Assembly: GCF_001613065.1 (NCBI RefSeq)
Contig: NZ_BDBQ01000095.1
Span: 1-64,000, forward strand
Length of the DNA stretch: 64,000 nucleotides
Reading direction: 5' to 3'
From: Nocardia miyunensis NBRC 108239
Lineage (GTDB): Bacteria; Actinomycetota; Actinomycetes; Mycobacteriales; Mycobacteriaceae
The stretch's first letter is position 1, and every line of letters starts with the position of its first letter. Below, piece after piece: positions 25,153 through 33,220 of this stretch. The position numbers and the translations under genes are program-made. The notes beneath the pieces were generated by a model. It was given only the letters and a program-made list of their open reading frames with translations, was not told the origin of the DNA and made no database searches.

Positions 25153-26055
25153 CTACGTCGCTGTCGCGGCGAGGTACTCCGTGATCAGGTCGCCGACCAA
25201 CCCGGGCTGCTCGAGATGCAGGAAATGCCCCGCACCGGACACCGGGACGATGCGACTACCCCTGGGCAGCCTGCCCCGGGCGAAATCGAACAACCGCGGT
25301 CGCAGACATCCGTCGTCGAGCCCGTGCAGTTGCAGACTCGGCTGCTGCGGTGCGGCCATCACGTAGTTCTGGAAGGCGGCGTGCCGATCCGAAAGGCGAT
25401 GGGGCCGTGCGAAACTGCGGTAGTAGCCGATGACCGCGCCGCGCCGGGCCGCGTCGGGCACGGATTCGGACAGGTACCGCAGGTCTTCGCTCGCGTCGTA
25501 ACCGGGCGACCAGGTCTGCCACAGGAATGCGGTCATGCGGCCGAACACCTTCTCCGGCACCACCGGCAGCTGATTGACCATGACATACCAGCTGCTCACC
25601 GATTGCAGCAGGATCTGCGGAATCTGTGCGGTGAGGCGGCCGCGCACGGGGGTGAGACAGCCGAACGGCGGCACGGCCAGTGCGACGATCCGCCGGAACG
25701 GTGAATCATGCATCGCCGCAACGCTGTTCGCGGTGATCGCACCCCAGTCGTGGCCGATCAGCACCGCGTCCTCGGCGTCCACCAACGAGACCAGATCCAG
25801 TGCGTCGGCGACGAGCGCGCCCACCGAGAAGTCACCGTTCGGGGGAATCGTGGACGGCCCGTACCCACGAGTGAACGGTGCGACGACGTAGTACCCCTGG
25901 TCCACCAGCCGGGGCGCGAGATGCCGCCACGTCCACGCCGTATCCGGGTACCCGTGCAGGCACAGTGCCAGCGGCGCGCCCGGATCGCCCCAGGTGAGCG
26001 CGTGGATCCGGACGTCGTCGAGATCGAAGGTCCGCCGCCCGGCCGCCGCGCTCAC
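25153..26055 (-). CDS. Epoxide-hydrolase-like alpha/beta hydrolase
   Basis: The oxyanion-hole motif LCLHGYPD and the nucleophile elbow LIGHDWGAI (Asp nucleophile) identify the epoxide-hydrolase branch of the alpha/beta hydrolases. The charge-relay acid lies in LHGLDDGC and the histidine in SGAGHFLHLEQPG. At 300 residues it is full length and cytoplasmic. It could open epoxides from lipids or xenobiotics. It is transcribed away from the secreted protein at 26222 and has no obvious operon partner. Confidence 0.88.
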   Translation of the reverse strand: MSAAAGRRTFDLDDVRIHALTWGDPGAPLALCLHGYPDTAWTWRHLAPRLVDQGYYVVAPFTRGYGPSTIPPNGDFSVGALVADALDLVSLVDAEDAVLIGHDWGAITANSVAAMHDSPFRRIVALAVPPFGCLTPVRGRLTAQIPQILLQSVSSWYVMVNQLPVVPEKVFGRMTAFLWQTWSPGYDASEDLRYLSESVPDAARRGAVIGYYRSFARPHRLSDRHAAFQNYVMAAPQQPSLQLHGLDDGCLRPRLFDFARGRLPRGSRIVPVSGAGHFLHLEQPGLVGDLITEYLAATAT

Positions 26056-26221
26056 GCCACACCCCGTACTCTCACCACAAGTTCGGACAATCTTCGGCCT
26101 CGATTCGGGAGGTAGTGAACTGTGTTAACCGACACCGTAATTTCGGCCGCCGGGCGCTGGCAACCTCCGATCCGACCGGTGTGAAAGTTCCGATCGCGCA
26201 CGACGCCTCGGGCCGGGTCCG

Positions 26222-27406
26222 GTGAGCGGGCCCGATCGCGTGTGCACGCTGTGGGCACTGGCTCGGCTACCGGCCGTCGTTGTCGTCGCAGCCGCAGGTC
26301 TGGGGCTTTTCGCACCGTGGCCGTCCTCAGGAGATATCGACCCCGCCCTGGTGGACGCTCGGCCGCTCACCTGCCTCGACGAGGCCCTCACGGCGTACGG
26401 CGATTCGGGCCGCGGGTGGACCGGCGGGGATTCGACATGGTCAGCCGCGTTGCCCGGCGGCCGGGAGGTGTTCGCGTTCTCCGATACGTTCCTGCCGCCC
26501 ATCACGCCGCCGACGCGTCCGCCGGACGCCGGATTCGTCCACAATTCCCTCGTCCTCCGCGATGCCGACGGCCACCTGTCCACCGTCGTGGGAGGTACCG
26601 TCGCGCAACCGGATTCGTTGATCTCCCCCGCTGACCCGACCCATTGGTACTGGTTGGGAGCGGCGACTTATCTCGATGGCGCACTACAGATCCCGCTCAC
26701 CGAATGGCGTTCGGCCGGACCCGGCTCACTCGACGTCACCTTCGTCGGCTCGTCCCTGGCCCGCCTGAACCCGGACGACCTGCACGAGCCCGCAGCGATC
26801 ACGCCGTGGCCCCGCTCGCGCGGCATCCAGTGGGGACAGTGGGTCCAGCCGCAGGGCGCGCGGACGTACGTCTACGGCATCGAGCAGGTCGCGGGCGCGA
26901 AATACCTCCACCTCGCCCGCGTCGCGGGAACCGATCTGCGGCAACGTTTCTCGTACTGGACGGGCCACACCTGGTCGGACTCGGAAGCCGATTCGGCCCG
27001 CATCACCGACGGCGTATCCGCCGAATTCTCCGTCCAGCGCCTCCGCGCGAATGTGTACCAGCTGATCACCATGCAGGACGGCGCACTCGGCTCCCGAATC
27101 ACCGCCCGCTACGCCCCCGCCCCGATGGGCCCGTTCGGCCCCGCCACCCTGCTCTACGCGGCACCGCAGGCAGGCGCATCAGGCTCGTACCGCGACCCGG
27201 CCGTCTACGCCTACAACGCCCACCTCCACCCCGAATTCTCCACCCCCACAACCCTTGTCGTCTCCTACAACGTCAACAGCCTGAACACCGCCCCCGGCAG
27301 CACCGTATACCGCCACTCGAGCATCTACCGCCCCCGATTCATCGTGGTGAAACTCGGCGGCCGACACGCCACCCCGACCGACGCTCCGCAACCAGCCTGC
27401 CGGTGA
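26222..27406 (+). CDS. Secreted beta-propeller-like protein (DUF4185/DUF5005-like)
   Basis: A hydrophobic N-terminal segment (LPAVVVVAAAGLGLFAPW) serves as signal or anchor. The mature part has repeated aromatic strand segments (GGDSTWSAALPGGREVFAFS, FVHNSLVLRD, HWYWLGAATYLDG, GIQWGQWVQPQG), and the later SGSYRDPAVYAYNAH with VVSYNVNS. This is the pattern of five-bladed propellers related to DUF4185/DUF5005 and GH43-like folds. Such proteins are usually glycan-binding or hydrolysing; no catalytic residues can be assigned. Confidence 0.65.
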   Translation: MSGPDRVCTLWALARLPAVVVVAAAGLGLFAPWPSSGDIDPALVDARPLTCLDEALTAYGDSGRGWTGGDSTWSAALPGGREVFAFSDTFLPPITPPTRPPDAGFVHNSLVLRDADGHLSTVVGGTVAQPDSLISPADPTHWYWLGAATYLDGALQIPLTEWRSAGPGSLDVTFVGSSLARLNPDDLHEPAAITPWPRSRGIQWGQWVQPQGARTYVYGIEQVAGAKYLHLARVAGTDLRQRFSYWTGHTWSDSEADSARITDGVSAEFSVQRLRANVYQLITMQDGALGSRITARYAPAPMGPFGPATLLYAAPQAGASGSYRDPAVYAYNAHLHPEFSTPTTLVVSYNVNSLNTAPGSTVYRHSSIYRPRFIVVKLGGRHATPTDAPQPACR

Positions 27407-27425
27407 CCCACCTACCGCCCGGCGC

Positions 27426-27596
27426 GAGGACGGCTCGATCGGCACCGCCGATGTCGAGGCCCTCGGCACCGTCCTGTACGGCGCTCTGACCGCCGCCGCG
27501 CTCACCATCGCCCGCGCCGAAGACGAGCGGCGGGCTCGAAATATCTTGGGCCGCAGGACTATCGAACTACTCAAGAGCCTGCGCCCATCGAGGTGA
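27426..27596 (+). pseudogene. C-terminal remnant of a TetR regulator
   Basis: The frame reads DGSIGTADVEALGTVLYGAL, then AAALTIARAEDERRARN and ends ELLKSLRPSR at TGA 27594. This is the typical last 55 residues of many TetR proteins, where a Gly-Ala-Leu turn precedes an Ala-rich helix. There is no DNA-binding part upstream; the preceding gene's end occupies that place. It is a deletion remnant. Confidence 0.65.
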
Positions 27597-27650
27597 TGCG
27601 GAATCGGGCCGGGCCACCGGATGCCGATGACCGACCCGAATCCGCCTGGC

Positions 27651-27761
27651 TCACTCCAGGGTTCGAGACCCCGCGGATGTCACCGGGGTGGCGCTGCCGA
27701 TCCCGGCGGACCCCAGGTCCAATTGGTTGAGCAGGTTCTGAATCGTGACCCAGATGTCCAT
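27651..27761 (-). CDS. Candidate 36-residue peptide
   Basis: ATG 27761 is preceded by a strong AAGGAG ribosome-binding site at the right distance (seven bases). The product starts MDIWVTIQNLLNQLDLGSAG, an amphipathic helix followed by a Ser/Thr/Gly tail. The size and pattern recall the short porin-like or envelope peptides of Corynebacteriales, but no homologue is known to me. It lies 77 bases after the ferredoxin gene on the same strand. Confidence 0.45.
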   Translation of the reverse strand: MDIWVTIQNLLNQLDLGSAGIGSATPVTSAGSRTLE

Positions 27762-27837
27762 TCGTGCACTCCTTGTCTCCGAGACCGGCCCTCGGCCGGA
27801 ATCCGTTCACCTCGGGCCGCGCCGATCGGCGCGGAAT

Positions 27838-28071
27838 TCATCGCCGCTGCCAGCGCAGCGCGCGAGACGGGCAGAGTTTGATCGCCTCGGCGGCGACCCC
27901 CGGATCGGGGGCGGCGTCGCGGAGGATCGGATAACCCCAGTCATCGAGATCTATTGCGCCGGACAGAATGTGGGCGCATATCCCGTGACCGGTGCAGGCG
28001 ATGCGATCGACGGCCAGGATGCTCGTTTCCGAGGGTGCGGCGGTGCCGAGGAGGCGGTTCATCGGTGACAT
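27838..28071 (-). CDS. Single-cluster ferredoxin, 77 aa
   Basis: The cluster ligands are C-x5-C in IACTGHGICAHI and a distal cysteine in IKLCPSRAL. One position of the usual four-cysteine set is not Cys, which is typical of [3Fe-4S] or hybrid-ligand ferredoxins that serve P450s and related oxygenases in actinomycetes. The start ATG 28071 is preceded by GGACGA. It lies just after the ApbE/NuoF-type remnant; NuoF-like, ApbE and ferredoxin genes normally occur together in flavin-based ferric-reductase-like operons, so it may have lost its electron donor. Confidence 0.8.
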   Translation of the reverse strand: MSPMNRLLGTAAPSETSILAVDRIACTGHGICAHILSGAIDLDDWGYPILRDAAPDPGVAAEAIKLCPSRALRWQRR

Positions 28072-28079
28072 GGGGTCGT

Positions 28080-28914
28080 CCTGGGGATGCGGTGGACAGC
28101 GACGTTTCGGCGGGTGGCCGGACGGTGCCGAACACCTCGAGCGCCGAGGTGAGGAATCCGGCCACCCCGTCGGGAAAGCCGCACGCGCCCCGGCCGGTCA
28201 CCTGGCCGAGTCCGCGGGCGAGACGATCGGCCGCGCCGACGGGCGGGCGGTGCCGCAGGACATTTCGCAGATCCTCCAACAGCGCTGGCAGCCCGAACAT
28301 GCAGGGCCCGCACTGCCCGGCCGACTCTCCGGCGGCGTAGGCCAGAATCTCGAGCAGGTCGTCCCACGGGTCGATTCCCGCCTCGATGATGCGCAACGTC
28401 CCGACCGAGGCGCGAATCCCGTACCGCGCCAGAGTCTCTCGCGACCAGAGCGCGTTCTCGGCATCGGCGGCGGACAGAAATCCGCCGCCGAGCCACACCG
28501 CCGCGCCGGCACGGTGAGTCCCCCGGCGCGATCGAGGATCTCGCGGACCGCATCCAGATCGTCGTCGTAACCGCATGCCGCCAGCATCGCGCCGAGCGAG
28601 GCGCACACCAGCCCCTCGGTCGAATGTTCGACGCGCATCGCCGCACGCAGACACGAACCGAGGGTCCAGCCGACCGGGATCCGCAACCGGGCGCAGCCAC
28701 CCGTGCGCGCCGATTCCGCACTGCGAGCATTGATCTGCCACAGTTCCGAATCCCGCCGGAACCGTGAGGCGGCCCGGTCGAGTTCGTCCAGCCGGGTACG
28801 AACCAGCCGGGTGGCGAAGGCCAGCTCGCGTGCGTCGGTGCACACGATCACGACGGTGGTTCCGATGGCGGACAGGGTCGTCGATGCGCTGACGGCCGCC
28901 CGCGACCCGCTCAT
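28080..28914 (-). pseudogene. Deletion hybrid: ApbE-like N-half joined out of frame to NuoF-like C-half
   Basis: From ATG 28914 the frame reads as an FAD:protein FMN transferase (ApbE): LSAIGTTVVIVCTD, then AASRFRRDSELWQIN and MLAACGYDDDLDAV. Near 28500 the homology stops. In another frame a NuoF-type protein begins abruptly (AAVWLGGGFLSAADAENAL), continuing with AGESAGQCGPCMFGLPALL, the Fe-S binding region, and GRGACGFPDGVAGFL. The C-half of ApbE, the N-half of NuoF and anything between are missing. Neither half can be functional alone. The start overlaps the preceding secreted-protein gene (ATGA), so the operon structure is otherwise preserved. Confidence 0.7.
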
Positions 28915-29231
28915 GACCCGGCCGTATTCGCGTGTGGTGGCTTGTTCGTCGTGTGAACCTGCGGCGTCGGCGTCCACGACGGTTGCGGAGTCCGATCACC
29001 ACTTTCCGATACCTGACTCACTCGTTGCGGCGCAACCGAATTCACCAAACGGACAGGCGTAGCGGCGACCGGGACGCCCCAGCCCGTCCCGGTCGCCTCG
29101 TTACTCGCCGGGTCGAAAGCGCCTTCCTCCCTGGCTGTTTCGACGGTGAGTCCGGCGATCGCCAGAGCAGCGGCCACGGAGATCCCGGCCGCGACCCGAC
29201 GGATTCGCCGCAGATTCAAGCTGCTGTTCAT
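28911..29231 (-). CDS. Small exported or membrane-anchored protein, 106 aa
   Basis: ATG 29231, preceded by AAGGA, gives a basic start and one hydrophobic helix (RVAAGISVAAALAIAGLTVE), a signal peptide or anchor. The rest is Pro/Thr/Ser-rich and low in complexity. No domain is recognised. It is first in an operon with the ApbE/NuoF-type remnant and the ferredoxin; in related clusters this position belongs to small FMN-binding or membrane proteins, and this may be what is left of one. Confidence 0.55.
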   Translation of the reverse strand: MNSSLNLRRIRRVAAGISVAAALAIAGLTVETAREEGAFDPASNEATGTGWGVPVAATPVRLVNSVAPQRVSQVSESGDRTPQPSWTPTPQVHTTNKPPHANTAGS

Positions 29232-29324
29232 CAGGTTCGTCCTTCTGTGCTCGACCACCTGAACGCGGCGGCGCTCACGCCGCGGATCTCCTCGCCCGTT
29301 CACCGGACCGAGTGGATCAGTGAA

Positions 29325-30548
29325 TTACCGGTTGGTTTGCGGGATTTCGATGCTCAGCGGCATGCGCAGCTCGGAGACGTACCACATCGTGAACTGGCGC
29401 AGGAACTCGTCGAACATCCAGTAGGCATCCTGCGTGGGCGGGACAGCGCCGAGGATGCCTTCCCGCACCGCCAGGAACGGCCCCCAGCTGAACTGCAGCA
29501 GTGGTCCCCAGACCGGCTCCCGCGCGACGTTCAGCTCATCGGCGATCTTGTCGCCCAGGATGAATCGCGTGAACGCGCCCAGGATCCCCCGGCTCAGCAG
29601 GGTCAGATCCAGGTCCGCACCCAGATTCAACAGCTCGTTGGCCAGCCACCTGCCCTCCGGCGTGGGCTCGAGGATCGGGTCCAGCACCTGTGCGGCCTGG
29701 GCGTCGGCCTGATCCCACGACGCCGGGATGTACTCGTCGCGAATACCCAGCAGATGACCCGCGAGCTGCCAACTATGCAGGTACCCAACCGATTCCGCGG
29801 CCGGGATGGGGATCTTCCACTCGGTCAGCACCCGCATGATGCTGGTGCCCAGACTGTGCCAGGTGACCATCAGATCGTCCTGGCTGATCGGGGTGTGTCC
29901 CTTGGGCCAGACCGGCGCGGTCGGCAGCAGATGCCGCACGGCCGCATGGATGATCCTGGTCTTGACGCAGGTCACGATCATTTCGCCGTCGGGCGCGTAA
30001 GCGTTGACCGCGCCGATGTCGTAGCCGAATTTCGCGGTCTTGGCAATGCGCTCCTTGAGGTGGGACCCACCGCGGGAGTAGTACACCGCGAGCGCCTCGT
30101 GCGGGATGACGTTCGACATCATGCCGCTGCAGAACGCGTAGAGCACCCCGAGGTAGGTTCCGCGCTTCTGCTGAAACTGGAACGAGCTGGCCAGCTTGCC
30201 CTGATCGGTCCACGAAGGCAGCTGTCGTGCGTACTCCATGAAATCGCGCAGGTTCTTCGGCAGCCCGGCGGGAATGGGCTGGTCGTTCTTGATCCAGGTC
30301 GCCAGCAGCCGATTGACCTGCGGCACATCGGCATGGTCCATCACGTCGGCCACGACCGGATCGGCCTCGGCGTCCCACACCGTCATCGGGTCCGCCCCAT
30401 GGCCACTGCCCAGGATCGAACCGCTGGGCGACCAGGTCCAGGGTTCGGCCCTGACCGTTCGCGCCCCTAACGCGAGTGCGCCCGCGGCTCCCACGAAGCC
30501 GCTGCCCACCCGCAACGCGTCACGTCTGTTGAGTCCGATTCCATCCAT
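29325..30548 (-). CDS. lcp: Lcp-like rubber oxygenase (DUF2236), Tat-exported
   Basis: Latex-clearing-protein family: b-type haem dioxygenases that cleave cis-1,4-polyisoprene outside the cell. The N-terminus carries a twin-arginine signal (LNRRDALRVGSGFVGAAGAL). The haem region has the family's GEMIVTCVKTRIIHAAVRHL and ISQDDLMVTWHSLGTS, followed by YLHSWQLAGHLLGIRDEYIP and LDPILEPTPEGR. These segments hold the conserved Lys-Thr-Arg and Trp-His residues expected around the haem. At 407 residues it is of family length. A dyad just upstream resembles one before a TetR gene 2.6 kb away; lcp genes are known to be controlled by TetR-type LcpR. Activity on rubber rather than another polyene is inferred. 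Confidence 0.82.
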   Translation of the reverse strand: MDGIGLNRRDALRVGSGFVGAAGALALGARTVRAEPWTWSPSGSILGSGHGADPMTVWDAEADPVVADVMDHADVPQVNRLLATWIKNDQPIPAGLPKNLRDFMEYARQLPSWTDQGKLASSFQFQQKRGTYLGVLYAFCSGMMSNVIPHEALAVYYSRGGSHLKERIAKTAKFGYDIGAVNAYAPDGEMIVTCVKTRIIHAAVRHLLPTAPVWPKGHTPISQDDLMVTWHSLGTSIMRVLTEWKIPIPAAESVGYLHSWQLAGHLLGIRDEYIPASWDQADAQAAQVLDPILEPTPEGRWLANELLNLGADLDLTLLSRGILGAFTRFILGDKIADELNVAREPVWGPLLQFSWGPFLAVREGILGAVPPTQDAYWMFDEFLRQFTMWYVSELRMPLSIEIPQTNR

Positions 30549-30572
30549 GCCACGTTCCTCTTCGTCGAGTCA

Positions 30573-30617
30573 CTGATACAGAGATACAAAGTCTGCATCT
30601 GCGTATCTCCATATCAG
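30573..30617. promoter_or_regulatory. 45-bp dyad before the Lcp-like gene
   Basis: Two 15-base arms separated by 15 bases, matching in 13 of 15 positions. The inner arms GAGATAC (30581-30587) and GTATCTC (30603-30609) and outer arms CTGATA and TATCAG are perfect. The site lies 25 bases before the ATG at 30548, in the correct place for repression. The core GATAC-N15-GTATC recurs before the TetR gene at 33109-33133. Confidence 0.6.
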
Positions 30618-30661
30618 CACACTGTGTCTGCCATCACAAGCGGAGGAACCGGATTTCCGCG

Positions 30662-31522
30662 CTAGACGAGCGGTTTGCCCTGGCCGTGACGCGTGCGCAT
30701 CTCACGCAAGTACGTCTCGAACGGATACAGCCGGCACCATTCGGGCAGGACGGTGACGACCGTGCCGATCGTCCGCATCGCCACCTCGAACGCCCGCTGC
30801 CTGCCCGGCCCCCAATCCAGATCCAATTCGTCCCGGAACTGTTGCGGCAGAAAGCCCGTGGTGAAGAACCGGTTGACCCGCCGGAACAGGATCCGCTCGA
30901 CCGCGGAGTAGGGCCCGAGATCCACGACCTGGTCGAGCAGATACCGGCGCACCTCGTCGTCGAAGGACATCGCGCTCACATGGGTGTCCCAGTACTCCGC
31001 GAACGCGGTCCGGTCCGGCGGCCACATCTGCGGGCGGACCTGCAATGTGGTGCCGAATCGTGCGGCCTCGCGATAGAGCTCGTCGGCGGATTCGTCGTCG
31101 ATGCCGCCGTAGAGGAAGGTCAGCGCGTCCACCGTGCCGCGATACAGGCATGCGGCGACCCACAGTTGCAGTTCGGGGTCGAAGGCGTTGTAGGCCACCG
31201 GGCTGTCCGCATCGGAGCGAACCTGCCGATGCGAGGTGTTCACCGCCTCGCGATAGATCTGGCGATCCTCGTCGGTGCCGAGCATCGCCACGGCCAGGTA
31301 GGTCAGGGTCGTGCGGCCGCGTTTGCGCGGATGCAGATCGAAGCGGCCGCTGTCGACCTTGCTCTCGATCACGCCCCGGCCCACCGGAGGCAGGCCCAGT
31401 TGCATGATCACGTTCGCCGGACCGCCGAGCAGTGCCGCCGGGCCCGCCATGAACCGTTTTCGATCGGTCGGCGCATCGTCGGCCGGATCGTGCCGGCGCA
31501 GGAATCGCATGGGGAGAGACAT
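30662..31522 (-). CDS. MpaB/DUF2236-family oxygenase-like protein
   Basis: A second DUF2236 protein, here without signal peptide and therefore cytoplasmic. Typical segments are GGPANVIMQLGLPPVGRGV at the start, then TTLTYLAVAMLGTDED, FDPELQLWVAACLYRG and a later FAEYWDTHVSAMSFDDEVR. The His-containing helix in AVNTSHRQVR corresponds to the family's conserved histidine. MpaB-type proteins are membrane-associated haem oxygenases that cleave prenyl side chains, so a place in terpenoid or isoprenoid oligomer breakdown beside the Lcp homologue is reasonable. ATG 31522 with GGAG upstream is preferred to 31555. Confidence 0.8.
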   Translation of the reverse strand: MSLPMRFLRRHDPADDAPTDRKRFMAGPAALLGGPANVIMQLGLPPVGRGVIESKVDSGRFDLHPRKRGRTTLTYLAVAMLGTDEDRQIYREAVNTSHRQVRSDADSPVAYNAFDPELQLWVAACLYRGTVDALTFLYGGIDDESADELYREAARFGTTLQVRPQMWPPDRTAFAEYWDTHVSAMSFDDEVRRYLLDQVVDLGPYSAVERILFRRVNRFFTTGFLPQQFRDELDLDWGPGRQRAFEVAMRTIGTVVTVLPEWCRLYPFETYLREMRTRHGQGKPLV

Positions 31523-31702
31523 GGATGCTCCACGAGTTGATGAGATACTTTTCACACCATCATGTCAGCGCGGGCAGCGCCTGACAATGCGCGCGGCGGG
31601 GCTCGCGTCTCGCGCCAACGGATGTTATAAGTTACCCAAAATTCTTGGTCGCCTAGTGTGTCGGGCCCAGCGCTGAGTCGTCAGTAAAATGCTGATACAC
31701 AG

Positions 31703-33034
31703 GTGAATTCACTCATACTTTTCGATCGATCAGGAGTGCTAAGTGAGGCCACCATCGAACAATCTACGAGCGGCGGCGACGGCGATCGCGGAAGCCTTCG
31801 CGGCCCTGTCCGACGCGAGAACGTCGGCGCGATCCTGCTCGACGAGGAATTCCTCGGTCTGCTCGGCGACATTCCCGAGACCGTCCCCCGATTCCTCACC
31901 TGGACAGACGATCCGGACACCGCGTCCGGCCTGATCACCACGATCGACGCCCTGATCCAGGCCCACCCCACCGGCGCGATGCGGGCACCGAAACGTCCGG
32001 GCGGCATCGTCATCCTCACCAGCGGGACCACCGGTACGCCCAAAGGCGCTCCGCGCGACAAGGTTTCACCATTACAGTCCGCGCAGTTCCTCGATCGGAT
32101 ACCGCTGCCGCGCGACGCGGTCATGATCATGGCCGCACCGACCTTCCACGGCACCGGCCTGTCCCAGCTCACCCTCGGCTGGGCGCTGGGCAACGCGATC
32201 GTCTGCCGCCGACGGCGGTTCGACGCCGAACAGACACTGGCCGACATCGCGAAATATGGTGCGGCAGTGCTGGTTCTGGTGCCGACCATGCTGCAACGGA
32301 TCGTCGATCTCGGCGAGGAGGTGCTGGCCCGGTACGACACCTCGACCCTGCGCGTCGTCTTCGCCGCCGGATCGTCGCTGTCCCCCGACCTCGGCCGCCG
32401 CACCGAACAGGTCTTCGGCGAGGTCCTTTACAACGTCTACGCCTCCACCGAGGTCGCCGTCGCCGCCGTGGCGACCCCCGAGGACATGCGCTGCGCACCC
32501 GGAACCGTCGGGCGCCCGCCGGTGGGCTGCCGGGTCGCGATCTACGACGCGCGACGTCGCCGGATCACCGAACCGGGCGTGATCGGCACGATCTTCGTCT
32601 CCAGCGGCCTGGGCTTCGCCGGTTACACCGACGGCAGGCACAAGGAGATCGTCGACGGCCTGCTCTGCAGCGGCGATCTGGGTCATTTCGATTCGGCCGG
32701 AAGGCTTTTCATCGACGGCCGCGAAGACGACATGATCGTCTCCGGCGGGGAGAACGTCTATCCGCTCGAGGTGGAAAATCTGCTCGTCGACCGCGCCGAC
32801 GTACTCGAGGCCGCGGTCGTGGCCGTCGACGACCACGATTTCGGCAAGCGGTTGCGCGCGTTCGTCGTCCCGGCCGAGGGCGTCCGCGTCGACGCACAGG
32901 AGATCATGGCCTATGTCAGGACGCATCCGGCCCGTCACAAAGTGCCGCGCGAGGTGATCTTCCTCGAGGAACTGCCGCGCAACGCCACCGGCAAACTGCT
33001 GCGCAGGGAGCTCGAGCAACTCGATATCGGCTGA
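31703..33034 (+). CDS. N-terminally truncated acyl-CoA ligase (probable pseudogene)
   Basis: The core of an AMP-forming ligase is intact: LTSGTTGTPKGAPRDK, YASTEVAVAAV, CSGDLGHFD, DGREDDMIVSGGENVYPLEV and NATGKLLRREL. The normal N-terminal ~110 residues are missing. Upstream, a good ribosome-binding site (AGGAG) leads to GTG 31743 in a different frame, giving RPPSNNLRAAATAIAEAF, which looks like the original N-terminus. The ligase frame resumes near RENVGAILLDEEF. An internal deletion that also shifted the frame explains this. Start codons within the present frame (31703, 31736) lack support. It is divergent from the MpaB gene and precedes the TetR gene. Confidence 0.6.
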   Translation: MNSLILFDRSGVLSEATIEQSTSGGDGDRGSLRGPVRRENVGAILLDEEFLGLLGDIPETVPRFLTWTDDPDTASGLITTIDALIQAHPTGAMRAPKRPGGIVILTSGTTGTPKGAPRDKVSPLQSAQFLDRIPLPRDAVMIMAAPTFHGTGLSQLTLGWALGNAIVCRRRRFDAEQTLADIAKYGAAVLVLVPTMLQRIVDLGEEVLARYDTSTLRVVFAAGSSLSPDLGRRTEQVFGEVLYNVYASTEVAVAAVATPEDMRCAPGTVGRPPVGCRVAIYDARRRRITEPGVIGTIFVSSGLGFAGYTDGRHKEIVDGLLCSGDLGHFDSAGRLFIDGREDDMIVSGGENVYPLEVENLLVDRADVLEAAVVAVDDHDFGKRLRAFVVPAEGVRVDAQEIMAYVRTHPARHKVPREVIFLEELPRNATGKLLRRELEQLDIG

Positions 33035-33108
33035 CCGAACGATCCGCCCGTCTTCCTCGCACCGCGTCGCTCCGGCGCATTCGCCGCACCGAGTCGGGCA
33101 AACCGAGT

Positions 33109-33133
33109 GATACGCTGAATCGAACGTCGTATC
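33109..33133. promoter_or_regulatory. GATAC-N15-GTATC dyad before the TetR gene
   Basis: GATAC at 33109-33113 and GTATC at 33129-33133 with exactly 15 bases between, the same spacing as in the dyad before the Lcp-like gene (30583-30587/30603-30607). It lies about 90 bases before the TetR start, suited to autoregulation. Confidence 0.55.
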
Positions 33134-33220
33134 TCAGTACCATTCGACGAGATCAACGTCGGCGTATGTCACATATCTCGTCGTCTCGTCTGGGCGTGGA
33201 TCGTGCGGGTAGGAGGAGTC

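Noticed and set aside
27655..27685. GGGTTCGAGACCCC resembling a tRNA T-arm
   Set aside because: The hairpin is good but the rest of a tRNA is absent, and it lies within the antisense of the candidate 36-residue peptide.
28932..30470. A 512-codon open frame antisense to the Lcp-like gene
   Set aside because: The minus strand encodes a recognised full-length family here; the antisense product is Arg/Gln/Asp-rich without any domain.
31699..31712. GTGAATTCAC palindrome as a shared operator with the mannosidase repeat
   Set aside because: The overlap with GAATTCACCA is short and centred on a common hexamer; no further similarity exists between the two promoters.
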